Notes under the pieces: generated by a model | Databases searched by the model: none | What the model was told of the DNA's origin: nothing | The model's input: only the letters and a program-made list of their open reading frames with translations | DNA from: an uncultured Myxococcales bacterium | GTDB taxonomy: Bacteria > Myxococcota_A > UBA9042 > DTJE01 | Direction: 5' to 3' | NCBI GenBank assembly: GCA_903936705.1 | Contig: CAIZWN010000079.1 | Coordinates: 62,001-126,000 of the forward strand | DNA length: 64,000 nucleotides | Shown: one piece after another, positions 17,549 to 26,361 of the stretch | Position numbering within the stretch: position 1 is the stretch's first letter | Layout of the letters: every line of letters starts with the position of its first letter | Made by a program: the position numbers and the translations under genes

Positions 17549-19441
17549 TCAGGACGAGAACCCCTGGTAGTCCTCGGGAGAAGCGTCGGCCAGGCACGCC
17601 TCGATGATTCGGCGCCCCAGGGGCTCGAGGTCCGGATCCAGGTATTTCACCAACTGTTCGTGGAAGAAGCCCCGCAGAATGGCGGCGCCGGCGTCATATC
17701 CGGCAATACCCACCTCCGGCTGCGTCTCGACCTGCGTGAACCAGTGACCAATGACCTGGCCCTCGACGTGGATCGTCTTGGGTGTGTGTCCCAGCAGCGG
17801 GCAGCGCGCCGGACCAAGCATGTCCGGCCTGAACGGCGCGAACCCCCGACGCGCAAGATACTCGCGCATGATCCACTGCGCAGCGAAACCAACCTTCCAC
17901 GCGCCTACATGCTGGTTGGGGCAAAGAACAAACAGCGTGTCAGTGGTGCTGAAGATCTGCCGCAGAACGAGGTTGGCCTGATCCACGCGACGCCCAGTGG
18001 CGAAAGGCCAATATGAACCGACTCCTTCGCTGCTCATACCACCGGTGTCCAAGATCGATGGGTTGTCATGCCCGCGAGGTGCAACCAGGCGCCACAGCCA
18101 CGCAAGCGCAGGAGACAGCACGTGGAACAATCCCACGATCCCGTATGAAGGCGCTTCCGCAGTACAGGGCGGCGAACGGACGCCGAACGAACGCACATCG
18201 ACCGTCACCGGCTTGTTGATGACGTTCGGGACAGCCTCGCGCGGAATGACCACGCGTGGGTTCGGACACGCCTTGCCGGGGGCATCCAGGGTGTGTTCCC
18301 AAATCAGCGCAGTGGAGTTCGGGACGGCGTCGATATTCAGGAACAACAGCGGGCACGGGGGGCGCACGGTAAGGGCCTCAAGCTGGGCGTCAATACCGTA
18401 GCCCGTGATGTGGTTCACGCGAATGAACCATGCGGCCTCGGCGTCCGATACCCTCAGCTTGCGCACACCAGCACGCTGGAACGACGGGTGGCACAAGGCC
18501 ATGTCGTCGGTGACTGGCAGCAGGTCGCACCCGCGAGGCAGGGTCATGTACCTCGATTCCCCGGTCACGACGTTTCGACCCAGCCGCACGCGGCCGTCCG
18601 CCTCACGGTGGATATGTTCCAGCATTTCGCTCTTGCCGCCGCCGGACGCGCCTTCGTGCATTATCGTGCAGATGTTGTCGTACGGCGTGACGACCTGAAC
18701 CGTGGAACAGTGGGCTGTGACCCAACCCTCACGCTCGCCCAGGGCCAGCAAAATGCCGTAAACGCCCTTCTTGGCGGAAGGACCGGGGTACAGGTTGTAC
18801 GAAAACAGTTCATGCAAACCACGGGTGCGGTTGTGAACGACCACCTGCCGCCCTGCGAAATGCGTATGCCTGAACGGCGGAGCCACGTAGACGACGGCCT
18901 GGACCGCGAAGGACCAGTCCACCTCGGCCAGCGGAACGACCCCTTGCAGCAGTCCAAGCCCCAGGGCAAAGAACCCGGCATTCGCTGGCAGGATTGCCAT
19001 CGAAGGCATTGCCGGACCGGCAGCCCCGGCCTTGAAGAACAGGCACAACAGGTCCTGTGTCTTCAGCCAGGCGAAGGTGTCCTGGCGGACTTCCTCGAAA
19101 GGCTTGCCGAACTGCTCGGAAAAACGCGGCTGGTCAGTCCGCTGCTCGTCAGCGATGAACACGCAATCCGGGTCGCGGCGCCGCATGTACGGTTCCCGGT
19201 AGTTGGCCGAGATCCCGTTGCGGACTCGACACACATCGGCCTCGGCCACCAGGCCTTTTCCGGGCACATCGTATTCGACGGCAAATGTGTCACACGGTCC
19301 GGCATCGGGAGGCATGGATAACGCGGCCAACTCCTCGGCCGATCCGACAAAGCGAACGCTCTTTGCATGCCGCAAAACATCCTCGACTGCCGGCGGCATC
19401 GAGGCGGAAGGCCAGAAGGTTCCTATTGCTTTCTTGGTCAT
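17549..19441 (-). CDS. PEPCK-like nucleotide-binding protein (DUF4914-like)
   Basis: The 630-residue protein has no signal peptide. Near residues 262-273 it carries HEGASGGGKSEM, a P-loop of the PEP carboxykinase type (GxSGxGKS) with K270 and S271. Further on it has GTxxVGSYWPFATGRR-like sequence (GGMSSEGVGSYWPFATG) and VLCPNQHVGAWKVGF, again reminiscent of PEPCK folds. Overall I think it belongs to the uncharacterised DUF4914 family, from memory. The reaction is unknown and it should not be called PEPCK outright. It appears monocistronic, with its own -10 box at 19500 and a terminator-like hairpin in the leader. Confidence 0.7.
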   Translation of the reverse strand: MTKKAIGTFWPSASMPPAVEDVLRHAKSVRFVGSAEELAALSMPPDAGPCDTFAVEYDVPGKGLVAEADVCRVRNGISANYREPYMRRRDPDCVFIADEQRTDQPRFSEQFGKPFEEVRQDTFAWLKTQDLLCLFFKAGAAGPAMPSMAILPANAGFFALGLGLLQGVVPLAEVDWSFAVQAVVYVAPPFRHTHFAGRQVVVHNRTRGLHELFSYNLYPGPSAKKGVYGILLALGEREGWVTAHCSTVQVVTPYDNICTIMHEGASGGGKSEMLEHIHREADGRVRLGRNVVTGESRYMTLPRGCDLLPVTDDMALCHPSFQRAGVRKLRVSDAEAAWFIRVNHITGYGIDAQLEALTVRPPCPLLFLNIDAVPNSTALIWEHTLDAPGKACPNPRVVIPREAVPNVINKPVTVDVRSFGVRSPPCTAEAPSYGIVGLFHVLSPALAWLWRLVAPRGHDNPSILDTGGMSSEGVGSYWPFATGRRVDQANLVLRQIFSTTDTLFVLCPNQHVGAWKVGFAAQWIMREYLARRGFAPFRPDMLGPARCPLLGHTPKTIHVEGQVIGHWFTQVETQPEVGIAGYDAGAAILRGFFHEQLVKYLDPDLEPLGRRIIEACLADASPEDYQGFSS

Positions 19442-19466
19442 CGTTAAGGTTCTTCCCCGGTTGACG

Positions 19467-19485
19467 AAAAAAGGGACTCTGTCCC
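19467..19485 (-). terminator. Terminator-like hairpin (possible attenuator) before the PEPCK-like gene
   Basis: On the minus strand GGGAC-AGA-GTCCC is followed directly by TTTTTT, an intrinsic terminator layout with a short five-pair stem. It lies after the FGE lipoprotein gene and before the PEPCK-like start, so it may end the former or attenuate the latter. Eight-base arms CCCCGGTT (19455-19462) and AACCGGGG (19490-19497) flank it. Confidence 0.5.
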
Positions 19486-19499
19486 ACGGAACCGGGGGG

Positions 19500-19527
19500 A
19501 TTATACCCTAATGCCCGCTTGTACCAA
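19500..19527 (-). promoter_or_regulatory. Putative promoter of the PEPCK-like gene
   Basis: A perfect -10 box TATAAT (19500-19505) lies on the minus strand, with TTGGTA (19522-19527) 16 bases upstream as a four-of-six -35. Transcription would start near 19493, about 50 bases before the coding start and just before the terminator-like hairpin. Confidence 0.5.
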
Positions 19528-19542
19528 TTGCAGAATACTGGT

Positions 19543-20616
19543 CTAAAAAGATCGACAGCAGCGCGTGCCCAGGTAGTACCCGTCGAGCTGGAGTCCGAAC
19601 TTCTTCCGCGCCGAGGCGCGCATCCATTCGGCCTTGTCGCTGAAAGCTGCCCCGCGAGCCACCCGATACTCGGCCTCAGGAACCAGCCAGGCAGATCCGT
19701 CCACAGGCGCGCCGGTGTAGTCTTCGTGATAGAAGTCCTGCACCCATTCCCAGACGTTTCCGGCCATGTCGGCGGCACCCGATTGGCTGTTGCCGGCCGG
19801 TTTCGAACCGACAGGAAAGACGTTTGCGGTGCCGCATCCGACCCCGGAACCATCATTCGGGTCCATGACGGCAAGATCACAGGTTGGAGTCTCCTCGCCC
19901 CACGGATAGGTGCGCCCGTCGGAACCGACGGCGGCAAGCTCCCACTCGGCCTCGGTGCAAAGTCGCTTGCCTGCCCACCGGCAGAATGACGACGCCTGTT
20001 CCCAGGAGATGCAGTTGATCGGGTGCTGATCCATTCCTGCCAGGCCGTAGGTACACAGGGACGAACTTGCATTCGGCAACGAGCACGCGCCGTCAACGTG
20101 GCACCGCGCCCACAAGCCGGCCGTGACCTCGTTCTGGTCGATCTCGAAGGCAGGCACGGACACTGCGTGAGACGGCTTTTCATCGGTCCCGCAGGCCGCA
20201 GCCGCAGCCCCGGCCCCGCACCCCATCGCGAACGAAGCCGCCGCAACCGGCACCATCGCTCCGCAGTCGGCAGTGCATTGCACTACCTCGGGGGGCACGT
20301 CCAGCGGCAGGTCCGCGGCTGTATCTGATGGCGCGTCCACCAATGGCGGGACGTCAGCGGCGTCAATGGGAAGGTCAACGAACATGTCCGTCGAGGAATC
20401 ACCGGGCACTTCCGTCAGAAAATCAACAGGGGTATCGATCATGAAGTCGCCTGGAGCATCCGCAGGCAAGGTTTCCATGACGTCGTAAACGGAATCGGCT
20501 GGCAGGTCGACCGCATCGATCCCCTGGTCGCCCGACCCTTCTGCCGAGCCGCATGAGAACGACATCGCCGCGGCCAGAACCAGCAAGAATTGGAGCCTAT
20601 GAATACCGGTCGGCAT
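19543..20616 (-). CDS. FGE-sulfatase (SUMF1-like) domain lipoprotein
   Basis: The 357-residue product starts with a lipoprotein signal (MPTGIHRLQFLLVLAAAMSFSC). A long acidic Asp/Pro/Val spacer (about residues 25-125) precedes a formylglycine-generating-enzyme-like domain: VAAASFAMGCG, EIDQNEVTAGLW, HPINCISWEQASSFCRWAGKRLCTEAEWE, ADMAGNVWEWVQDFYH and the C-terminal YYLGTRCCRSF. The region that holds the two catalytic cysteines in true FGE reads EWMRASARKK here, without Cys, so formylglycine formation is unlikely. The ATG at 20616 has AAGGTGG upstream. It lies 103 bases after the truncated transporter gene. Function unknown, probably surface-exposed. Confidence 0.85.
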   Translation of the reverse strand: MPTGIHRLQFLLVLAAAMSFSCGSAEGSGDQGIDAVDLPADSVYDVMETLPADAPGDFMIDTPVDFLTEVPGDSSTDMFVDLPIDAADVPPLVDAPSDTAADLPLDVPPEVVQCTADCGAMVPVAAASFAMGCGAGAAAAACGTDEKPSHAVSVPAFEIDQNEVTAGLWARCHVDGACSLPNASSSLCTYGLAGMDQHPINCISWEQASSFCRWAGKRLCTEAEWELAAVGSDGRTYPWGEETPTCDLAVMDPNDGSGVGCGTANVFPVGSKPAGNSQSGAADMAGNVWEWVQDFYHEDYTGAPVDGSAWLVPEAEYRVARGAAFSDKAEWMRASARKKFGLQLDGYYLGTRCCRSF

Positions 20617-20719
20617 GACTGCCACCTTTTTCGGATATCCCATGTCCGAAAGTGTGCATTCCACGGCATTGGAAGGCAACCAAGTACGGCGCAAGTGGCG
20701 GACAGGGAACGGGGACACC

Positions 20720-21355
20720 CTACTTGTCCAGCGGGTAACTCCGAAATCCCAGGTACCCGATGAACATCAACACCGCAGCGGCGATTGGTGTCGCGAGGAC
20801 ACCCCACGGGATCCCACGACCCATCCTGAAATGCCACTTATCCGAAAAATAGCCGACCATCGGCTCGGCAATCGCTTCCAGCAGGCGGGGGACCAGGCCG
20901 CCCACCGACATCGCGGCGGCACTGACCAGCAGGATCTCGTGGCCCGATGCATCCTTTCGGCCAATGTAGAAGTAGATCAGCCACGAGGAGATCAGAGCCG
21001 GCGACAGCGACACTGCGACCTGCCCAAAGGCATAGGTGAACTTGGCCCAAAACGACAGGACCGGCGTTTCGTCGAGTTCGAAGATGTTTCGCACGCGCTC
21101 GCCAAGAGTCCCGTCAACGGTGGAATCCCCGCACTTCGGACAGACATGACGGCCGGCTTTGGCGCCCATGTCGACACCGCAACGACGGCAGCAAAATGCA
21201 ATCCGCGGGATCGCGAACGCCGCCAGAGGGCCTGCAACGACCGCAAGGGCCAGGAACGGCAGGCTGACGCGGCCCTTCTTCCCGTTTGTAGCCAGCAGTA
21301 CGATGACAGCCGACAGCAGCCAGAGGACCGCCAGAATCCACAACACGATGTCCAT
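20720..21355 (-). CDS. Zinc-ribbon membrane protein ending in a truncated GPH/MFS transporter start
   Basis: The 211-residue protein begins with two hydrophobic helices (DIVLWILAVLWLLSAVIVLL and a second near 25-45). A four-cysteine zinc ribbon (CCRRCG ... CPKCG) follows at about residues 55-80. Next comes what looks like the first two or three helices of a glycoside-pentoside-hexuronide symporter: TYAFGQVAVSLSPALISSW and the signature EPMVGYFSDKWHFRMGRGIPW. The protein then stops at GYLGFRSYPLDK. Full transporters need about twelve helices, and none are found downstream, where the FGE gene starts 103 bases on. It is either a gene remnant or a small regulatory membrane protein. Start choice (21355 or 21379) is uncertain. 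Confidence 0.65.
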   Translation of the reverse strand: MDIVLWILAVLWLLSAVIVLLATNGKKGRVSLPFLALAVVAGPLAAFAIPRIAFCCRRCGVDMGAKAGRHVCPKCGDSTVDGTLGERVRNIFELDETPVLSFWAKFTYAFGQVAVSLSPALISSWLIYFYIGRKDASGHEILLVSAAAMSVGGLVPRLLEAIAEPMVGYFSDKWHFRMGRGIPWGVLATPIAAAVLMFIGYLGFRSYPLDK

Positions 21356-21560
21356 CAACGCTTCTCTCGCAAGCATCAACCGCGGAATCGGGCCAGCCCA
21401 AATACCCAGGAAGGTTCGCCTCCCGTGTCGCCGGGCGACAGTGAGGCGCCTACGGAATAATCACCCAGAGACAAGGTGAGTCGAGAGAATTCGGTGATGC
21501 CGCTTGAAAGCCTGCGCGAACGGCAAGGATTGGCCAGGGCTGGTCCGGGGCCCAGATCAA

Positions 21561-21590
21561 TTGACCGGCGCCGCCAGGATCGACTATAAA
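21561..21590 (+). promoter_or_regulatory. Promoter of the CotH/lamin-tail lipoprotein gene
   Basis: TTGACC (21561-21566), 18 bases, TATAAA (21585-21590): five of six matches in each box. Transcription would start near 21597, giving a leader of about 65 bases before the ATG at 21664. Confidence 0.65.
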
Positions 21591-21663
21591 CTGTAGGTAA
21601 ATCTTGATTTTTTTGGTGTTGAGAATAGACAGCCGAAAAGCTCAGGCCTCATTTAGGATTACG

Positions 21664-24600
21664 ATGAATTCAATGGCCAGATTTCTCCCGCTTGTCATTG
21701 TCCTTGGCGTCCTTGCATCCTGCGGGCCGGAATCAAGCCCGGTGGTTTCGGAGATAGGCGACGATCTTGCCTTGGACAAACTAGCCGACCCGGCTGACGT
21801 GATGCCTGATACCGTAGATGTCGCCGATCTTTTTGCCGAGTCCATGCCGGACCTCTACGCGCCGGAAACACCCGAGGCCGTGGAAGTCGTTGATGTCACG
21901 GATGTTCATTCGGACGAGGGGCCGACGAACGATGGGCCCGACGAAACGACGCCTCCAGACTGCGTACAGACACCATCAGTCTGCGACGACGACAATGCGT
22001 GCACGGTGGACTCGTGCAATCCGATCCTAGGGTGCGTCAACTCTCCACTGACTGGGACCGGATGCGATGACGCCGATGCATGCACCCTTGGAGACATTTG
22101 CCAGGCCGGTAAATGCGTTGCCGCGGAAACGATTTCCTGCATCGACACCGACCCTTGCACCGACGACCTGTGCGATCCGACGACCGGCTGCTACCACACG
22201 AAGAACCACGAGATCTGCGACGACGGAAACGCCTGCACCAAGGATGACATATGCACCGCAGGCACGTGCTCGGGAACGCCCGTGACGGAACTGTGCAACT
22301 GCAACGACATCCTGGACTGCGTGACGTTGGAGGACGGCAACGCCTGCAACGGCACGCTGGTTTGCCTGAATCATCAGTGTATTGTCGATCCTGCCACGAT
22401 CGTCATCTGTGATACGTCGAAGGACCCGACATGCAAGAGGACCTTCTGCAACGCCGGCACCGGTTTGTGCGGCCAGCATGACGCACCGGACAACAGCGGT
22501 TGCGACGATGCGGATGCCTGCACGACCGGCGACCGTTGCCTGGGCGGCTCGTGCACCGGAGGCCCGCCACCGAACTGCAACGACGGCAACGACTGCACCA
22601 CCGACAGCTGCGCCATCGCGACCGGGTGCTCCAGTCTCGACAACAATGACGTCTGCCTGGCGGCCGAGTGCGTGAGCAACGTCTACTATGCAGCAGCCAC
22701 CTGCGCGACAGGAACGTGCCCCGTACAGGAGGTCACCGACTGCGCCAGCAACAAGGCATGCGTTACGGACTCCTGCGATGCTGCGACCGGTTGCTCTCAC
22801 GTCGTGAAGCCCAACTACTGCCTGATTGACGGCGCATGCGTCCTGGAGGGGGCCACCTTCCCGACCGATCCCTGCCGGGTCTGCACGGCTTTGATTTCCT
22901 TCAGCGACTGGACTGTCGCCGGGGACGGGTCCTCGTGTGGCGCCGGACGCGCGTGCCTTGACGGCAGATGCCTGGGCCCGCTGATCACCGAGTTCATGGC
23001 CGTCAATCGCGACACCACCAAGGACGAAGATGGTGACACCAGCGACTGGATCGAGATCTACAACCCCGCAGGCGTGCCGCTGTCGTTGCTGGGCTACCAC
23101 CTGACGGACGACAAGGCCAGGCCGGGCAAGTGGATTTTCCCGGACGTATCGATCCCTCCCAACGCCTACCTCGTAGTATTCGCCTCCGGCAAGAACCGCA
23201 TGGACCCGGCTGGCGTATTGCACACGAACTTCAAGCTGGGATCCGAGGGCGAGTATCTGGCGTTGTCCAGTCCCAACTATCTGGTGGTCCAGGAGTTCCC
23301 GATCTTCCCTGCGCAAGCCCCTGACGTTTCGTACGGCATCGCTGTTTCGGTCGCCAGAGCCCCGTTCGTGACAACGGGTAACTCGGCACGCTATTTCGTG
23401 GCCCTTGGTGCCAACCCGCCCTTTGACTGGGCCGGTTCGGCTTTCGATGACACCGGGACCGGCTGGGAAACCGGCTTGACCGGGATAGGCTTCGACTTTC
23501 CATCCCAATACCAGCCGCCCGCATCCGGCGACGCACTTGGTACGCCGATTGCTGATTCGGTGGCAGACTGGTCCACGACCGGCATCCAGGGCGCAAACGG
23601 CTGGACCTACGGGTATTACGACCGGACCAACGACCCGGACCACGTGTACTCGGCCGACGCCTTCATCCCGTTCCCTCACGACGGCAGCGGCTTCGGCCCT
23701 ACCGACTTCTGGACAGGATCGTCCTATGAATGGTTCCAGGGCGATCCTCCGTGGACAGCCATAGGCAGCGAGTCCGTCCACCCGAACGGCGAGAACAACA
23801 TCAGCGAGCACTGGGTGATCCGGCGATACACAACCGAGATCGCAGGTCCGCTGGTCGTGGAATGGCATATCGGGCGCAACAACCTGAACGGCGATGGCGT
23901 CACGGGTTACGTCTTCCACCAGGGAACGCTTGTGGACTCGATTGCAATTGCCGGAAGCGACTCGGTGGGCGCCACGCGCCTGCTGGTATTGCCCGAAGTC
24001 ATGATTGGCGACACGATTGATTTCGCCCTGGGTCCCACGGGTCCCGGCGGCCAGCCCGAGGATTGGTCAGACGGGTCGGTTTTGACCTCTGCCGTCTGGC
24101 CCATGCCCAACCTTGAAAGCCAGATCGCAACGAGCGTCGATGCAACCATGTTCGGGGTGACGCCCGGCATGTACGTCAGGATCGCCTTTGACAACGAGTC
24201 GCCGGTGCCTCTGAACCGGCTGTGGCTGCGCATGAAGTACAACGACGGCTTCCTGGCATATCTGAACGGGTCTGCCATCGCGTCCGCCAATGCACCGGAG
24301 ATACCCACGTGGAATGCAACGGCCACGGCGAACCGCTCGGTCGCCGCGGCACAGGAATTCGAAATCTTCGACGCCCGCAGCAACATCAACCTCCTGGCGG
24401 CTGGCCGGAACACGCTGGCCATCCACGGTTTCAACGTAGCCGCGGACAGCCCCACGTTCCTGGTGCTGCCGGAACTGGAGGGGCGCCTGGTCACCTATGA
24501 TGCAGCGTCGGTCCGCTATTACAGCAAGCCCACGCCAGGTGCGGACAACGATGATGCCACTGGTACGCTCGGCCCCATAATGGAGCACCTGACCCCGGCC

Positions 24601-26361
24601 GGCAGCGCGGCGTCGGGCCAGGAGATAGTAGTTTCGACAAGAGCCTTCCCGACCAGCGCCGAGGTTGCCGGCGCCGTCCTGATCTACCGGGTGATGTTCG
24701 GCCCAGAAGTGTCAGTTCCCATGACAGACGCCGGCAACGGCATTTTCAGCGCAGCGATTCCTGCCGATGTCGCCGCACCCGGCCAGATGGTTCGCTGGTA
24801 CATCCTGGGCAGCGACGTGAACGGCCAGACAGGCCGGACACCGATCTTCCCCGACCCGCTGGATTCGGAACAGTACTTCGGCACCATCATCGATGACCCA
24901 ACGATAGTCAGCAACCTGCCCGTAATTCATTGGTTCATCGAGAACCCGGCAGCCGCCAACACGCGGACAGGTACGCGCAGCTCGCTCTTCTTCGCTGGCG
25001 AGTTCTACGACAACGTGAAATTCAACCTGCATGGCCAGAGCACCTCGGGCTCGTCATTCCCGAAGAAAAGCTACAACGTTGACTTCAACTCCGACCACCG
25101 GTTCCGCCTTTCTACGGACTTTAGACGCATGAAGGACATCAAGCTGCTGACCAACTATGCCGACAAGTCCAAGCTGCGAAACACCCTGGGGTACGAGACC
25201 TTCAGGAACGCGGGATCTGCCTATCACCTTGCGTTCCCGATACGAGTCCAGCGCAATGGCACGTTCTTCTCGGTCCAGGACTTTGTGGAGGACGCGGACG
25301 ACCGCTGGCTGGAACGACTGGGACTGGATCCCGAAAACGCGTTGTACAAGCAGTACGACGGTCTGTACAACGCGGCCCTTGGCGAGAAGAAGACCCGCGA
25401 GTACGAGGACAATTCGGACCTCGCGTCATTCATCGCCAATCTTGACCTGACCGGGGATGCCCTGCGCAATTTCATCTACGACAACGTGAACTTGGCGGCC
25501 ATGGCGAACTTCTATGCTGGACTGACAATCACGTCGGACAAGGATTGCTGCCACAAGAATTTCTATGCATACCGCGACACCAACGGGACCGGCGAGTGGT
25601 GGTACCTGCCCTGGGATCTGGACCTGACGTTCGGCCGCAACTGGATCCAGTCGGTCAACTACTTCGACGATAACCTATACCCGCAGAACCGGCTGTTCGG
25701 CGGGGGCGGCAACAAGCTGACCTCGATCCTGTATGCGATGCCCGAGTTCAGTCAGATGTACGTGCGGCGACTGCGCACGTTGATGGACCAACTGCAGCAG
25801 CCTCCCGAAACGCCCCAGGCTGACCTGAAATTCGAGAAGCGCATCGACGAACTGGTGACGTTGATCGGCGCCGACGGCGCGGCCGACTATGCGGCCTGGC
25901 CCAAGTGGGGCCTGGACCAGACAATGGAGCAGGCCGCCGGATTGATGAAGACGAACTACATGGCGCCTCGAAGGGTTTTCCTCTTCGAGACGAAGACTGC
26001 AGACGGAACCATCCCTTCGGCACAGGAACATCCCATCATCCTCTTCGGCGAATTTGATCTCTCGCCCGAACGCCCCGACGAGGCCTATTTCACTCTTGAT
26101 AACCAGAACGCCTTTGCCGTGGACCTTTCGGGCTGGCAGGTATCGGGCGACATTTCCATCACGCTGAAGCCGGGTACGGTTATTCCAGCCTTGGGCACGC
26201 TGGTTGTGTCCCCCGACGTCGTCACCTTCCGCAAACGGGCTCTTCCTCCGACTGGCGGGCAAGGGCTGTTCGTGCAGGGCAACTACGTAGGCGTGATCAG
26301 CCAGTTCGAATCCCTTACCCTGCTGGACGATGCCGGGAACACTGTATCGTGGGCATTGTAA
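21664..26361 (+). CDS. Large lipoprotein: Cys-rich repeats, lamin-tail domain, CotH kinase-like domain
   Basis: The 1565-residue protein starts MNSMARFLPLVIVLGVLASC, a clear lipobox (LASC), followed by an acidic Asp/Pro spacer. Residues about 80-430 hold cysteine-rich repeats of the type CDDxNACTxDxC...GC. A lamin-tail domain (ITEFMAVNRD, SDWIEIYNP, LGYHLTDD, IPPNAYLVVFAS) begins near 440. A middle region of beta-rich type follows. A CotH-like atypical kinase domain spans about 1115-1420, with FPKKSYNVDFN, MKDIKLLTNYADKSKLRN, VQDFVEDADDRW and the metal-binding-type WDLDLTFGRN near 1315. A second lamin-tail-like fold (VDLSGWQVSGD, VIPALGTLVVSPD) ends the protein. The start has AGGA upstream. 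The gene ends base to base with mfd on the other strand. Kinase activity is not shown; spore-coat-type CotH proteins elsewhere phosphorylate proteins. Confidence 0.85.
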   Translation: MNSMARFLPLVIVLGVLASCGPESSPVVSEIGDDLALDKLADPADVMPDTVDVADLFAESMPDLYAPETPEAVEVVDVTDVHSDEGPTNDGPDETTPPDCVQTPSVCDDDNACTVDSCNPILGCVNSPLTGTGCDDADACTLGDICQAGKCVAAETISCIDTDPCTDDLCDPTTGCYHTKNHEICDDGNACTKDDICTAGTCSGTPVTELCNCNDILDCVTLEDGNACNGTLVCLNHQCIVDPATIVICDTSKDPTCKRTFCNAGTGLCGQHDAPDNSGCDDADACTTGDRCLGGSCTGGPPPNCNDGNDCTTDSCAIATGCSSLDNNDVCLAAECVSNVYYAAATCATGTCPVQEVTDCASNKACVTDSCDAATGCSHVVKPNYCLIDGACVLEGATFPTDPCRVCTALISFSDWTVAGDGSSCGAGRACLDGRCLGPLITEFMAVNRDTTKDEDGDTSDWIEIYNPAGVPLSLLGYHLTDDKARPGKWIFPDVSIPPNAYLVVFASGKNRMDPAGVLHTNFKLGSEGEYLALSSPNYLVVQEFPIFPAQAPDVSYGIAVSVARAPFVTTGNSARYFVALGANPPFDWAGSAFDDTGTGWETGLTGIGFDFPSQYQPPASGDALGTPIADSVADWSTTGIQGANGWTYGYYDRTNDPDHVYSADAFIPFPHDGSGFGPTDFWTGSSYEWFQGDPPWTAIGSESVHPNGENNISEHWVIRRYTTEIAGPLVVEWHIGRNNLNGDGVTGYVFHQGTLVDSIAIAGSDSVGATRLLVLPEVMIGDTIDFALGPTGPGGQPEDWSDGSVLTSAVWPMPNLESQIATSVDATMFGVTPGMYVRIAFDNESPVPLNRLWLRMKYNDGFLAYLNGSAIASANAPEIPTWNATATANRSVAAAQEFEIFDARSNINLLAAGRNTLAIHGFNVAADSPTFLVLPELEGRLVTYDAASVRYYSKPTPGADNDDATGTLGPIMEHLTPAGSAASGQEIVVSTRAFPTSAEVAGAVLIYRVMFGPEVSVPMTDAGNGIFSAAIPADVAAPGQMVRWYILGSDVNGQTGRTPIFPDPLDSEQYFGTIIDDPTIVSNLPVIHWFIENPAAANTRTGTRSSLFFAGEFYDNVKFNLHGQSTSGSSFPKKSYNVDFNSDHRFRLSTDFRRMKDIKLLTNYADKSKLRNTLGYETFRNAGSAYHLAFPIRVQRNGTFFSVQDFVEDADDRWLERLGLDPENALYKQYDGLYNAALGEKKTREYEDNSDLASFIANLDLTGDALRNFIYDNVNLAAMANFYAGLTITSDKDCCHKNFYAYRDTNGTGEWWYLPWDLDLTFGRNWIQSVNYFDDNLYPQNRLFGGGGNKLTSILYAMPEFSQMYVRRLRTLMDQLQQPPETPQADLKFEKRIDELVTLIGADGAADYAAWPKWGLDQTMEQAAGLMKTNYMAPRRVFLFETKTADGTIPSAQEHPIILFGEFDLSPERPDEAYFTLDNQNAFAVDLSGWQVSGDISITLKPGTVIPALGTLVVSPDVVTFRKRALPPTGGQGLFVQGNYVGVISQFESLTLLDDAGNTVSWAL

